Source: Solirubrobacteraceae bacterium (lineage in GTDB: Bacteria > Actinomycetota > Thermoleophilia > Solirubrobacterales > Solirubrobacteraceae). Taken from it: a stretch of DNA of 45,396 nt. Where the stretch lies: contig JADGPN010000003.1 in assembly GCA_017882465.1 (NCBI GenBank), forward strand, positions 1 through 45,396, in the 5' to 3' direction. Positions 28,688 to 37,757 of the stretch are shown piece by piece; position 1 is the stretch's first letter; each line of letters starts with the position of its first letter. A program made the translations under genes and the position numbers. The notes under the pieces were generated by a model that was not told where the DNA came from, searched no databases, and was given only the letters and a program-made list of their open reading frames with translations.

Positions 28688-29353
28688 CTGACCACACGGC
28701 CCACACCCCCGCCGCTGACTCCACTCGACCGCCTGCCGAGCGGACGCCACCGCTTGACCCGCGAGGCCGTGGTCGAGTCCCAGCGCGGCCGGCTTGTCTA
28801 CTCGATCGCTCAGGTCGTCGCCGGGAAGGGCTACGCGGGCACCACGGTGGCTGACATCGTCGACCGGGCCAGCGTCTCCCGCTCCACCTTCTACGACCAG
28901 TTCCCCGACAAGGAGGCCTGCTTCCTGGCCGCCTACGACGCGGGCGCCGAGTTCATGCTGCACCGGATGCGCTCCGCGCGCGAGTCGCTCGGCATCGATC
29001 CGGATTGGCGACGACAGCTGCGCTCGGACATCGAGACGTATCTGAGCGTGCTGGCCAATGAGCCTGCGTTCGCGTGGTCGCTGCATGTGGAGGTGCTGGC
29101 GGCGGGCAACGCCGCGCTCTCCCGGCGGGCTCATGTCCTGGGCCTGTTCACCGAACGCACGCGTCGGCTCCACGTTGAGGCCTGCCGGCTCGATCCGTCG
29201 CTGCCGGAGCTGCCGCCGGCCGCGTTCACGATCCACACCGGCGGCATGGACGAGATCATCCGCGACTGCTTGCGCACGGAGGGCGTCGACGCCCTCGCGT
29301 CGCTGCGCGAGCCGGCCGTGAAGGCCACGCTGGCGATGCTCGGAGGCGCGTAG
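28688..29353 (+). CDS. TetR family transcriptional regulator
   Basis: VYSIAQVVAGKGYAGTTVADIVDRASVSRSTFYDQFPDKEACFLAAYD HTH; start codon uncertain (CTG 28688, TTG 28754 or GTG 28769). Confidence 0.88.
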   Translation: MTTRPTPPPLTPLDRLPSGRHRLTREAVVESQRGRLVYSIAQVVAGKGYAGTTVADIVDRASVSRSTFYDQFPDKEACFLAAYDAGAEFMLHRMRSARESLGIDPDWRRQLRSDIETYLSVLANEPAFAWSLHVEVLAAGNAALSRRAHVLGLFTERTRRLHVEACRLDPSLPELPPAAFTIHTGGMDEIIRDCLRTEGVDALASLREPAVKATLAMLGGA

Positions 29354-29469
29354 CGCCGGCGGTCGACGCGGCGGATTGGGGTTCGCGCGGCGCCGGGTGG
29401 CGCTAGCGCCTGCGGCGCCGGCGACTCTGGGTCCCGCGGCTCCACTCGCTCATGGGTGTCAGCGTGCCG

Positions 29470-30099
29470 CTAGCCCAGAAGCCCGATCCGCTGCGCGCGC
29501 TGAACGGCCTCGGCGCGGTTGCGCGCCTGGAGCTTCCGGTACAGGGCGCTGGTGTGCTCCTTGACGGTGTGCGGCGAGAGGTAGAGCCGCTCGGCGATCT
29601 CCCGGTTCGTGGACCCGGCGGCGATCAGGTCGAGGACCTCACGCTCCCGCTCGCTCAGCATCGGCGCCGGCTGATCGGCCTTGGGCGGGAACATGGTCAT
29701 GCCGAGGCCGACCATGCGCACAGCCATGGCCACGTCGCGGGCCTCCCAGTCCTTGGATACGAACCCTGACGCGCCTGCGGCGCGGGCGGCGTGCGGGGAC
29801 ATCCGCCCCGCGCCGGAGATCAGCAGCACTCGCGTCGACGGCGACTCGACGCGGATCGACTCGCACACGTCGGCGCCCGACTCCCCGGCCAGGAACAGGT
29901 CCACGAGGGCGACATGCGGGCCGAACGTGCGCGTCAGCTCGAGCGCCTCGGCGCCGGTGCGGGCGGCCAGGCAGCGCTCGACCCAGGGCTGCTCGCCGAG
30001 CAGCACCCGGAAGCCCCAGTGCACGACGTCGTGATCGTCGACCACCAGGACCCGCAGCCGCCGCTCGGCGAGCCTCCCGGTCGGCGCGTGGAGGTTCAT
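29470..30099 (-). CDS. LuxR/NarL family response regulator
   Basis: RVLVVDDHDVVHWGFRVLL receiver; LSEREREVLDLIAAGSTNREIAERLYLSPHTVKEHTSALYRKL HTH. Confidence 0.95.
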   Translation of the reverse strand: MNLHAPTGRLAERRLRVLVVDDHDVVHWGFRVLLGEQPWVERCLAARTGAEALELTRTFGPHVALVDLFLAGESGADVCESIRVESPSTRVLLISGAGRMSPHAARAAGASGFVSKDWEARDVAMAVRMVGLGMTMFPPKADQPAPMLSEREREVLDLIAAGSTNREIAERLYLSPHTVKEHTSALYRKLQARNRAEAVQRAQRIGLLG

Positions 30100-30130
30100 G
30101 CGCGGCCGCCCTGTGGTGCGGTGGCGGGCA

Positions 30131-31306
30131 CTAGCGCTGCTCGCTCGGCAGTGGCACCACCAGCCGGACCCGCCAGCTGTCCTCGCGGGCGGGACCGAAC
30201 TCGAGCACGCCGCCGTGCTGGAGCGCCTCGAAGGTGGCCAGGCGCAGGCCCATGCCGGCGCCCCTGACATCGGAGCGGGCGCCGTCGTTGCGGACCTCGA
30301 GCGTGAACGTATCGGTATCGCACGCGACCGAGACCTGCACCTGGGAGGCGGTGGCGTGCTTGGCGATGTTCCGCAGCGCCTCGGCCAGCACGGACTGCGC
30401 CAATGGCTCCACGTCTCCCGGGACCATCAGCCCGGGCTGCCAGTCGACCGTCAGCGGGAGCGCGGTCGAGCTGCTCAGGCGCTCCAGCTCCGCCTCGAGC
30501 GTGGTGCCCGTCTCCGGTGGCAGCGGCGCCAGTGGCCGCTCGAGCGCCCGGCGCAGGTCGGAGACAGCCTCCTGCATCTCCACCCGGCAGCGCTCCCGCT
30601 CCTCGGGCTCGAGCGCCTTCACGGCGCTGAGCGCCAGCGAGACCCCGAACAGCCTCTGCAGGACCCGCTCGTGGATCTCCCGGGCGAGATCGAGCCGCTC
30701 GGTCAGCCGGCGGGCGCGCTCCTGCTGTCGGGTGGCGTTGCGCGCGGTGGCCACCAGCGCCGCCGTCTTGCCAAGCGTCCACAGTAGGTGTCGCTCGCCG
30801 TCGGAGAGCTCGAACCGGCCACCGCCGCGGTCGGCGCAGATCACCCCGTAGGCCCGGCCGGCGGCGCTCAGCGGGGTGCACACGAGGGTGGTGATCCCGA
30901 GCATCCGAGCGTACTCGGCCGGCACCGCCTGCTCGATCTGCTCCGAGACGACGATTACCTTGTCCTCCAGCAGCGCGCGCTGGGCGATCGGCGTGTTGAC
31001 CAACGTCGGGCGCAGGGCCGACAACTGCTCGAACGAGGTGCCGTGCGAGCCCACGGCGCGCACGCGCCGGCGGCCCGCGTCGGCGAGGAAGATCGCCGCC
31101 CGGCGCATCGTCGTCAACCGGCAGATCGCCTCGCAGATCCGGTCGTAGAACTCGTTCGACGACGTGTCCGTGTCGATCCCGGCCAGCAGCTCCACGAACA
31201 CCTCGAGCGGCTCGACGCCGGCGAACAGCGCCGACGGCCGCGTGGCGCCGACGGGAGCGGCGCCTAGAGCAGCGCCGGAGCGCGGGGAATCAGGTCGAGC
31301 GGCCAT
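30131..31306 (-). CDS. GAF-domain sensor histidine kinase (HisKA_3 type)
   Basis: GAF-like segment; LTERLDLAREIHERVLQRLFGVSLAL; ALRNIAKHATASQVQVSV; GAGMGLRLATFEAL. Confidence 0.93.
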   Translation of the reverse strand: MAARPDSPRSGAALGAAPVGATRPSALFAGVEPLEVFVELLAGIDTDTSSNEFYDRICEAICRLTTMRRAAIFLADAGRRRVRAVGSHGTSFEQLSALRPTLVNTPIAQRALLEDKVIVVSEQIEQAVPAEYARMLGITTLVCTPLSAAGRAYGVICADRGGGRFELSDGERHLLWTLGKTAALVATARNATRQQERARRLTERLDLAREIHERVLQRLFGVSLALSAVKALEPEERERCRVEMQEAVSDLRRALERPLAPLPPETGTTLEAELERLSSSTALPLTVDWQPGLMVPGDVEPLAQSVLAEALRNIAKHATASQVQVSVACDTDTFTLEVRNDGARSDVRGAGMGLRLATFEALQHGGVLEFGPAREDSWRVRLVVPLPSEQR

Positions 31307-31539
31307 GGCTCCTGGAGCGCCAGCCGCAGGGCCTGACCCTGCGTGAGATAGACGGTTCGGGTATTGCCGCAGCCGCGGCACTCGCAGCGAACGCTGGGAT
31401 CGTCCTCGGTATCGAGCAGCTGCCAATCGATGTCACTCGACAGGCACGACGGGCAGGCGAGCGAGACGAGCACCAGGCAGGGCTCGTCCTCGTCTCGGAA
31501 GCTGGCGATCTCGGTGGCCACAAGCCCAGCATGGAGCAT
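31264..31539 (-). CDS. Small zinc-ribbon-like protein
   Basis: 91-aa ORF with CPSC..CECRGCG; 43-bp overlap with the histidine kinase start. Confidence 0.65.
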   Translation of the reverse strand: MLHAGLVATEIASFRDEDEPCLVLVSLACPSCLSSDIDWQLLDTEDDPSVRCECRGCGNTRTVYLTQGQALRLALQEPWPLDLIPRAPALL

Positions 31540-31611
31540 CGCGGACCGCGGTGAAAACGACTACCCCCACATGGGGGGTGACGCTCCGGGCCCGGCGGCC
31601 GCGAGCGCGCG

Positions 31612-33825
31612 CTACGCCGCGAGCGGCGGCTCGTACCGGCGCCGGATCTCATAGAGCGTCGTGCGCTCGGCTGCGGGGCGGCCGGCGCGGTGAGCCGCGG
31701 CGATCAGGTCCTCGGGCTCGAGCATCACGCCGTGATAGCTGCCGGCCATGCGTGAGATCGACTCCTCCATCAGCGTGCCGCCGAGATCGTTGACGCCCCA
31801 GCGCAGCGATTCGGTGGCGGCATCGAGCCCCATCTTCACCCAGCTGGCCTGAAGGTTGCGCACGGTCCTGCCGAGCGCGAGCCGGAACACCGCCGTGTGC
31901 TTGAGGTTCTCCTCACGGGAGATCTCCTCGACGCCGTGGGTGCGACCCAAAAGCGTGTGGAAGGGGATGAACGACAGCGGCACGAACTCGGTGAAGCCCC
32001 CGGTCCGCTGCTGCAGCTCGCGCACCACGCGCATGTGCTCGGCCAGCTCCCACGGCTCCTCGATGTGGCCGAACATGACCGTCACGGTGGAGCGGATCCC
32101 CTCCGCATGCGAGGCCTCGATGATCTCGACCCAGCGCGCGACCGGAAGCTTGTTGGGTGAGATCCGCTCGCGGACGCCGTCGTGGAGCACCTCGGCCGCC
32201 GTGCCGGGCGTCGAGCCCAGCCCCGCCTCGCGCAGCCGCTCGAACACCGCCCGCGGGGCCAGGCCGCTGACGTCGCAGATGTGCGAGATCTCCATCGGCG
32301 AGTAGGCGTGCAGGTGCAGCTGGGGAGCGACCTCGTGGGCCAATCGCAGCCACTTCTCGTAGTCCTCGAGCCCCCAGTCGGGATGGATTCCCGACTGCAT
32401 GCAGATCTCGGTCGCGCCCACGTCAACGGCCGACTGGACCCGATCGATGAACTCCTGCTCGGAGTGCTCGTAGGCGTCTGGGGACCGGCGGCCCTGGCCG
32501 AAGCCGCAGAACGCACAGCCGACGATGCACACGTTCGAGAGGTTGATGTTGCGATTGACCACGAACGTCACCGTGTCCCCCGCCAGCTCGCGGCGAAGCT
32601 CATCCGCGGCCGCGCGCATGTCGGTGATCACCGGCGGGCGGCGCTCGGCGAACAGGGCGGTCAGCTGCTCGGCGGTGAGGGCGCGGCCCTGGCGCGCCAG
32701 CTCGATCGCCCGCGGGGCAACGTCGTCGGCCACCGAGACCTCGGACCGCCGCCCCGATCCGCGACGCGGGATGAATGACCAGTAGTTGGTCTTGATCGCA
32801 TCGAGCACGCCCTGCGAGATCCATTCGGCATCGATGTACTCGGGGTACACGCACAACCGCTCGGTCAGCGCGTAGCCGTCGGCCTGGAGCCGCTTGCGCA
32901 CCTGGTTGGGCGAGGGAAACGGGTGCTCGGGTGAGATGTGGTCCCCGTTGGCGCTCAGCCCGCCGAGGTCCGTCGCCCCGGCGGCCACGAGCTCGGGCCA
33001 CCAGTCGGACAGGTTCGGGGGCACCTGGATCCCGACGTCGGGCATCAGCCGCCTCGCCTCCGCGATCAGCCGCTTCATGTCCTCGATCGTCACCTCGCAG
33101 GCCCAATCGGGAGCATCGAGCCGTGGCCCGGTCGATACGCCCGAGCGCCAGTACTCGCGCGCCGCCGAGTCGGCGATCTGCGCCGGTTCACGCCCGTAGT
33201 AGCTCTGGTGCGGGACGAAGTTCTGGAGGATCACCTCCTGGATGTGGCCGAACTCGCCGTGCAGCGCGGCGAGCGCCTCCAGCGAGGCGACCCGCTCCTC
33301 CTCGGCCTCGCCGATTCCCACCAGGATCCCGCTGGTGAATGGAATCCTCAGCTCCCCGGCGGCGCGGATGCAGGCCAGCCGGCGCGCTGGATGCTTGCTC
33401 GGGGAGCCCGCGTGCACCGTGTCCATCAACCGCTCGGAGATCGACTCCAGCATCAGGCCCTGCGACGCGGTCACCTCACGCAGACGGGCCAGGTCCTCCC
33501 GCTCGAGCACTCCGAGATTGGTGTGCGGCAGCAGCCCCCGCTCCAGCGCGCGCTCGCACGTCCAGACGACGTATGCGGTGAAGTCCTCGTGGCCGTGGTA
33601 GCGGAGCCGCTCGGCCACGTCGCGGTTGACCTCGGGATGCTCGCCGGTCAGCACCAGCAGCTCCTTGACGTTGCGGCGAGCGGCGTGGTCCAGCATCCGC
33701 TCCACCTCTTCGGGCGCGTACAGATGTGCCCCGTGCGTCGCGAACGAGCAGTACTTGCAGTAGCAGCGGCACGTACGTGAGAGCGAGAGCGTGAAGTTGC
33801 GGCTGAAAGTGACGCGGCGGCGCAT
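31612..33825 (-). CDS. fbiC: FO synthase, fused CofG-CofH (7,8-didemethyl-8-hydroxy-5-deazariboflavin synthase)
   Basis: Two radical-SAM motifs, CRCYCKYCSF and CIVGCAFCGF; GLSANGDHISPEHPFPSPNQV; start MRRRVTFSRNFTLSLSRTC. Confidence 0.95.
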   Translation of the reverse strand: MRRRVTFSRNFTLSLSRTCRCYCKYCSFATHGAHLYAPEEVERMLDHAARRNVKELLVLTGEHPEVNRDVAERLRYHGHEDFTAYVVWTCERALERGLLPHTNLGVLEREDLARLREVTASQGLMLESISERLMDTVHAGSPSKHPARRLACIRAAGELRIPFTSGILVGIGEAEEERVASLEALAALHGEFGHIQEVILQNFVPHQSYYGREPAQIADSAAREYWRSGVSTGPRLDAPDWACEVTIEDMKRLIAEARRLMPDVGIQVPPNLSDWWPELVAAGATDLGGLSANGDHISPEHPFPSPNQVRKRLQADGYALTERLCVYPEYIDAEWISQGVLDAIKTNYWSFIPRRGSGRRSEVSVADDVAPRAIELARQGRALTAEQLTALFAERRPPVITDMRAAADELRRELAGDTVTFVVNRNINLSNVCIVGCAFCGFGQGRRSPDAYEHSEQEFIDRVQSAVDVGATEICMQSGIHPDWGLEDYEKWLRLAHEVAPQLHLHAYSPMEISHICDVSGLAPRAVFERLREAGLGSTPGTAAEVLHDGVRERISPNKLPVARWVEIIEASHAEGIRSTVTVMFGHIEEPWELAEHMRVVRELQQRTGGFTEFVPLSFIPFHTLLGRTHGVEEISREENLKHTAVFRLALGRTVRNLQASWVKMGLDAATESLRWGVNDLGGTLMEESISRMAGSYHGVMLEPEDLIAAAHRAGRPAAERTTLYEIRRRYEPPLAA

Positions 33826-33892
33826 CCTCAGCGGGGATTCTAAGCAGGCCCGCCGTCGGGCCCGATCCGCCGCCCATATCCTGCCCACCCTG

Positions 33893-34891
33893 ATGCACCG
33901 CAAGCGGTTCGCCATGCTCGCCGTCGTCCTGCTGGCCGCGTTTCTCGCCGGCTGTGGGTCGAGCGGCAACCCGCTCCCCTACGAGGACGCGACGCTGGTG
34001 CTCGACTTCACCCCCAACGCGGTCCACGCCGGGATCTACTCCGCGCTGGCGCGCCGATTCGACCAGGACGAGGGCGTGACCCTCCACGTCGTGGCGCCGT
34101 CGGCCTCGACGGACTCGGTCAAGCTGCTCGAGACGGGCAAGGCCAACTTCGCGATCCTCGACATCCACGATCTGGCCATCGCCCGCGAGCGCGGAGAGGA
34201 CATCGTCGGGATCATGGCGATCGTGGAGCGTCCCCTGGCGTCGGTCATCGCCCGGCCCTCGGTGCGCTCGCCGCGCGCGCTGGCCGGCATGACCGCCGGC
34301 GTCACCGGGGTGCCCAGCGACTCCGCGGTCCTGCACTCGATCGTGTCCGGATCCGGCGGTGATGCGGCCGCCGTCAAGCAGGTGACGATCGGCTTCAATG
34401 CCGTGCCCGCGCTGCTCTCCGGCCGCGTCGCAGCCGCGACGGCGTTCTGGAACGACGAGGGCGTGACGCTGCAGCGCCGGCGGCCCGGCTTCCACGTGTT
34501 CCGGGTGGACGATTACGGCGCTCCGGCCTATCCAGAGCTGATCCTGTGCGCGACACGCGCCAGTCTGAAAGCGGATCCGAACCTCGCCCACGCCGTCGTG
34601 CGGTCGCTCGTCCGCGGCTACGGCGTGACCCTGAATGACCCCGAAGGCAGTGAATCGGATCTCGAGAGCCGCGTTCCCGGGCTCGACCCGACGCTGGTCG
34701 CCGCCGAGCTCGGTGCCGTCTCGCCCGCGTTCGAGGCCCCCGACGGCCACGTCGGAGAGCTGGTGGCGCCCACCCTGCGGGCCTGGGCGGCGTGGGAGGC
34801 GCGGTTCGGGATCGTCAAGCGCCCGCCGGACGTGCTGACGATGTTCGACCCGCGCTTGCTGGTTGGGACGGCGGGGCTCATCGGAAGCTGA
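33893..34891 (+). CDS. NMT1/THI5-like (ThiY/RibY-type) ABC substrate-binding lipoprotein
   Basis: MHRKRFAMLAVVLLAAFLAGCGSS lipobox; LVLDFTPNAVHAGIYSALARRFDQDEGVTLHVV; KANFAILDIHDLAIARERGEDIVGIMAIVERP. Confidence 0.88.
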   Translation: MHRKRFAMLAVVLLAAFLAGCGSSGNPLPYEDATLVLDFTPNAVHAGIYSALARRFDQDEGVTLHVVAPSASTDSVKLLETGKANFAILDIHDLAIARERGEDIVGIMAIVERPLASVIARPSVRSPRALAGMTAGVTGVPSDSAVLHSIVSGSGGDAAAVKQVTIGFNAVPALLSGRVAAATAFWNDEGVTLQRRRPGFHVFRVDDYGAPAYPELILCATRASLKADPNLAHAVVRSLVRGYGVTLNDPEGSESDLESRVPGLDPTLVAAELGAVSPAFEAPDGHVGELVAPTLRAWAAWEARFGIVKRPPDVLTMFDPRLLVGTAGLIGS

Positions 34892-34946
34892 CCGCGGCCG
34901 CTCGAGCGCTCGCATCAGGCGTCGCTCGCCGGCTCGGGTGGTGGCT

Positions 34947-35016
34947 CGCGTCAGTCGCCGGAGGCCAGGCGTCCGTCGTTCCCTGGCGGCGCGCGTCAGT
35001 CGCCGGAGACCAGACG
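34947..35016. repeat. 25-bp direct repeat (2 mismatches), 45-bp period, at the 3' end of ORF 34996..35340
   Basis: CGCGTCAGTCGCCGGAGGCCAGGCG / CGCGTCAGTCGCCGGAGACCAGACG. Confidence 0.8.
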
Positions 35017-35340
35017 GCTGACCAGGGCCGGTCCCTCTCGGTTGATCCGCGAGCGTGGCACCACGAGGTCGAACCCGGCCTGCTCGGCCAGCGCGCGCAC
35101 ATCGGGCTCCACGTGCGAGTAAAACGCCAGTGTCCGAACCCCGTCGGTTCCTGCCGCCTCGACGAGACCGATCCGATGCTGCGGCTCTGCCGTCAGATCG
35201 ACAACCAGCACGTCGGCCGCGGCAAGCGCCGAGGACTCCGGCCGGTCGACCAGCACGGCCTCGTGGCCCGCCGCGCGCAGCGCCCCCAGCACGTGCGATC
35301 CGAACAGCAGGTCAGGAACGAAGGCGATGACCCGGGCCAC
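34996..35340 (-). CDS. Hypothetical protein, receiver-like Rossmannoid
   Basis: VARVIAFVPDLLFGSHVLGALRAAGHEAVLVDRPESSALAAADVLVVDLTAEP. Confidence 0.65.
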   Translation of the reverse strand: MARVIAFVPDLLFGSHVLGALRAAGHEAVLVDRPESSALAAADVLVVDLTAEPQHRIGLVEAAGTDGVRTLAFYSHVEPDVRALAEQAGFDLVVPRSRINREGPALVSRLVSGD

Positions 35341-35342
35341 GG

Positions 35343-35705
35343 TTACTGCGCGCGCAGGCGGCGAAACTCCTCGCGCACCGACTCCGTGCGTCCCCACATC
35401 TGCTGGATCTCCACTCGACCGGTACGCGCCTCACGGACCGCCATCTCGCCCTTGATCCCGGCGTTGTCGAGCAGCGTCAGCGCCGCGTGGACGGCGGAAG
35501 GAGCGGCGGCGTGGCCGAACCGGTGTGCGATCAGCAGCCGCCAGTGCCAGTCGTACTTCGAGTAGGGCTGCGCGTTGCAGGTGACCAGGAACAGCGCCGC
35601 ATCGATGTACCGGCGCTCGTCGAAGATGCGCAGGTCGATCTCGAGGTCGGTCCAGTCGTCGGGCAGCGAGGCGAGGATCTTGTCGAAGGTCTGTGCGAGC
35701 TTCAT
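35343..35705 (-). CDS. Hypothetical protein
   Basis: MKLAQTFDKILASLPDDWTDLEIDLRIFDERRYIDAALFLVTCNAQPYSKYDWHWRLLIAHRFGHAA; non-repetitive, 2-nt gap to the next ORF. Confidence 0.7.
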   Translation of the reverse strand: MKLAQTFDKILASLPDDWTDLEIDLRIFDERRYIDAALFLVTCNAQPYSKYDWHWRLLIAHRFGHAAAPSAVHAALTLLDNAGIKGEMAVREARTGRVEIQQMWGRTESVREEFRRLRAQ

Positions 35706-35718
35706 CGCCGCCTGAAGG

Positions 35719-37005
35719 CTAGCCGACCACGACCTGCCCGATCAGGAACAGGTTCAGCGCCACGATCAGACCGCCCACCAGCGAGGCGACGAGCATCGTC
35801 CCGCGGCGGTTGGCCAGCGCGCCCATCACGTCGCGCCGTGAGGTGAGTATGACGAGCGGGATCAGCGCGAACGGGATCCCGAACGACAGCACCACCTGGC
35901 TGAGCACCAGTGACCGCGTCGGGTCCAGTCCGATGGCCAGCACGAGCAGCGCCGGCAGCATCGTGATCAGGCGGCGCAGGACGACCGGGATGCTGCGGTG
36001 GATGAATCCCTGCATCACGACCTGACCCGCCTGGGTGCCGACGCTGGAGGAGGCCAGGCCGGACGCGAGCAGACCGAGCGCGAACGCCAGCGCCGCGCCA
36101 GGGCCGACCAGCTGCGCGAACCCGGTGTGGGCCTGCTGGAGCGTGTTCACGTGAGAGCCCGGGTGATGGAATACGGTGGCCGCGATCGCCAGCATCGCGA
36201 TGTTGACCAGACCGGCCACGCCCATCGCCGCGCCCACGTCGAAACGCTGGAAGCGAAGCAGCTGGCGGCGCTCGGCGTCGTCCCGGGCCGGGATCCGGTT
36301 CTGGGTCAGGGACGAATGCAGGTAGATCACGTGCGGCATGATCGTGGCGCCGAGGATCCCGGTCGCGAGCAGCAGGCTGCCCGAGCCCGAGAACGAGGGC
36401 AGGAACCCGCGGGCTACCTGACCCGCGTCGCCGCCGATCTGGAGCGTGTCATACAGGAAGGCGAGCAGGATCATGGCCAGCAGGAACGCGATCACGAGCT
36501 CGAACCCGCGGTAGCCGCGAGACTGCAGGCCCAGGATCCCGAAGGCCGCCATCGCGGTGATCACCCCGGCGGCGAACAGCGGGATCCCGAACAGCAGGTT
36601 GAGCGCGATCGCCGCGCCGATGAACTCGGCCAGGTCTGTGGCCATCGCCATCAGCTCGGCCTGCATCCACAGTCCCCACACGACGGGTCGCGGGAACCGC
36701 TCCCGGCACAGCTCGGGCAGATTGCGCTCGGTGACCACGCCCAGCTTCGCCGACAGGTACTGGACGATCATCGCCATCACGTTGGCGACCAGCACCACCC
36801 ACAGGAGCAGGTATCCGTAGCTCGCGCCGCCCTGGACGTTGGTGGCGAAGTTCCCCGGATCGACGTAGGCGATCGAGGCCACGAACGCGGCGCCGAACAG
36901 CGGCAGGGTCCCGCGCAGGCGTCCGCGGGAGCGGATCAGCTGCAGCGCGCTCGGTACCGGAAGAGCGACAGCGCCGGCTTCGACGGGCGGCGGTGGTGGC
37001 GTCAA
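35719..37005 (-). CDS. mntH: Nramp-family divalent metal transporter
   Basis: AFVASIAYVDPGNFATNVQGGASYGYLLLWVVLVANVMAMIVQYLSAKLG; ATIMPHVIYLHSSL. Confidence 0.96.
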   Translation of the reverse strand: MTPPPPPVEAGAVALPVPSALQLIRSRGRLRGTLPLFGAAFVASIAYVDPGNFATNVQGGASYGYLLLWVVLVANVMAMIVQYLSAKLGVVTERNLPELCRERFPRPVVWGLWMQAELMAMATDLAEFIGAAIALNLLFGIPLFAAGVITAMAAFGILGLQSRGYRGFELVIAFLLAMILLAFLYDTLQIGGDAGQVARGFLPSFSGSGSLLLATGILGATIMPHVIYLHSSLTQNRIPARDDAERRQLLRFQRFDVGAAMGVAGLVNIAMLAIAATVFHHPGSHVNTLQQAHTGFAQLVGPGAALAFALGLLASGLASSSVGTQAGQVVMQGFIHRSIPVVLRRLITMLPALLVLAIGLDPTRSLVLSQVVLSFGIPFALIPLVILTSRRDVMGALANRRGTMLVASLVGGLIVALNLFLIGQVVVG

Positions 37006-37682
37006 GGCCCGACCCCCACCCGCATCGCGCGGGACAGCGCTCCACCGAGCACGTGAACCTGATCGCCGAAGCGAACGAACAGCGGCCCGTCGAACGGCTG
37101 CTTATCGATCACCTCGAACCGGTCTCCCGGAGCGATCCCGCGATCGGCGAGGAAGCGGAGCATCTCCGGATCGGAATCCGAGATGCGGGTGAACGTGCCG
37201 CACGCGCCGACCTCGAGCAAGTGCAGGCTCTCGGTGCTGCCCTCGTCGATGGTCAGCTCGCGGGTGGGGATCGGATCGCCGTGGGGATCGTGAGTGGGAT
37301 CGCCGAGCTTGGCGGCGATCAGCTCCTCCAGCTCCTCCGAGAGGACGTGCTCGAGCACCTCCGCCTCGGCGTGGACGCGATCCCACGGGACTCCCAGGCT
37401 GTCGGCCAGGTAGAGCTCGAGCAGGCGGTGATGCCGGATCACCTCCAGCGCGACCCGACGCCCGTCCTCGGTGAGCGAGACGCCGTGATAGGGCCGGTGC
37501 TCGACGAGCCCGAGCTCGCCGAGCCGCTTGACCATCCCGGACGCCGACGCCGGGGTGACGCCCATGCGGCTGGCCAGGGCATTCGTGCTCACCGCGCCGG
37601 TGCGCCGCTCGAGCGAGTAGATCGCCTTCGCGTAGTCCTCGACCGCAGAACTCCGCGCCCCTGCTGACTCCTGGTGCGCCAT
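37002..37682 (-). CDS. DtxR/MntR family metal-dependent regulator
   Basis: VEDYAKAIYSLERRTGAVSTNALASRMGVTPASASGMVKRL; HHRLLELYLADSLG; HAEAEVLEHVLSEELEELI; FeoA-like C-terminus. Confidence 0.94.
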   Translation of the reverse strand: MAHQESAGARSSAVEDYAKAIYSLERRTGAVSTNALASRMGVTPASASGMVKRLGELGLVEHRPYHGVSLTEDGRRVALEVIRHHRLLELYLADSLGVPWDRVHAEAEVLEHVLSEELEELIAAKLGDPTHDPHGDPIPTRELTIDEGSTESLHLLEVGACGTFTRISDSDPEMLRFLADRGIAPGDRFEVIDKQPFDGPLFVRFGDQVHVLGGALSRAMRVGVGP

Positions 37683-37690
37683 TACAGAAG

Positions 37691-37721
37691 TTATGGTAAG
37701 CCTAAACCTTGATTTCGTCAA
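37691..37721 (-). promoter_or_regulatory. Putative mntR promoter with overlapping DtxR-like box
   Basis: -35 TTGACG (37716-37721), 17-bp spacer, -10 TACCAT (37693-37698); TTATGGTAAGCCTAAACCTT at 37691-37710. Confidence 0.6.
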
Positions 37722-37757
37722 GTCTGGCGAAGTGGCGGCGCCGTTATGCTGTGTGCC

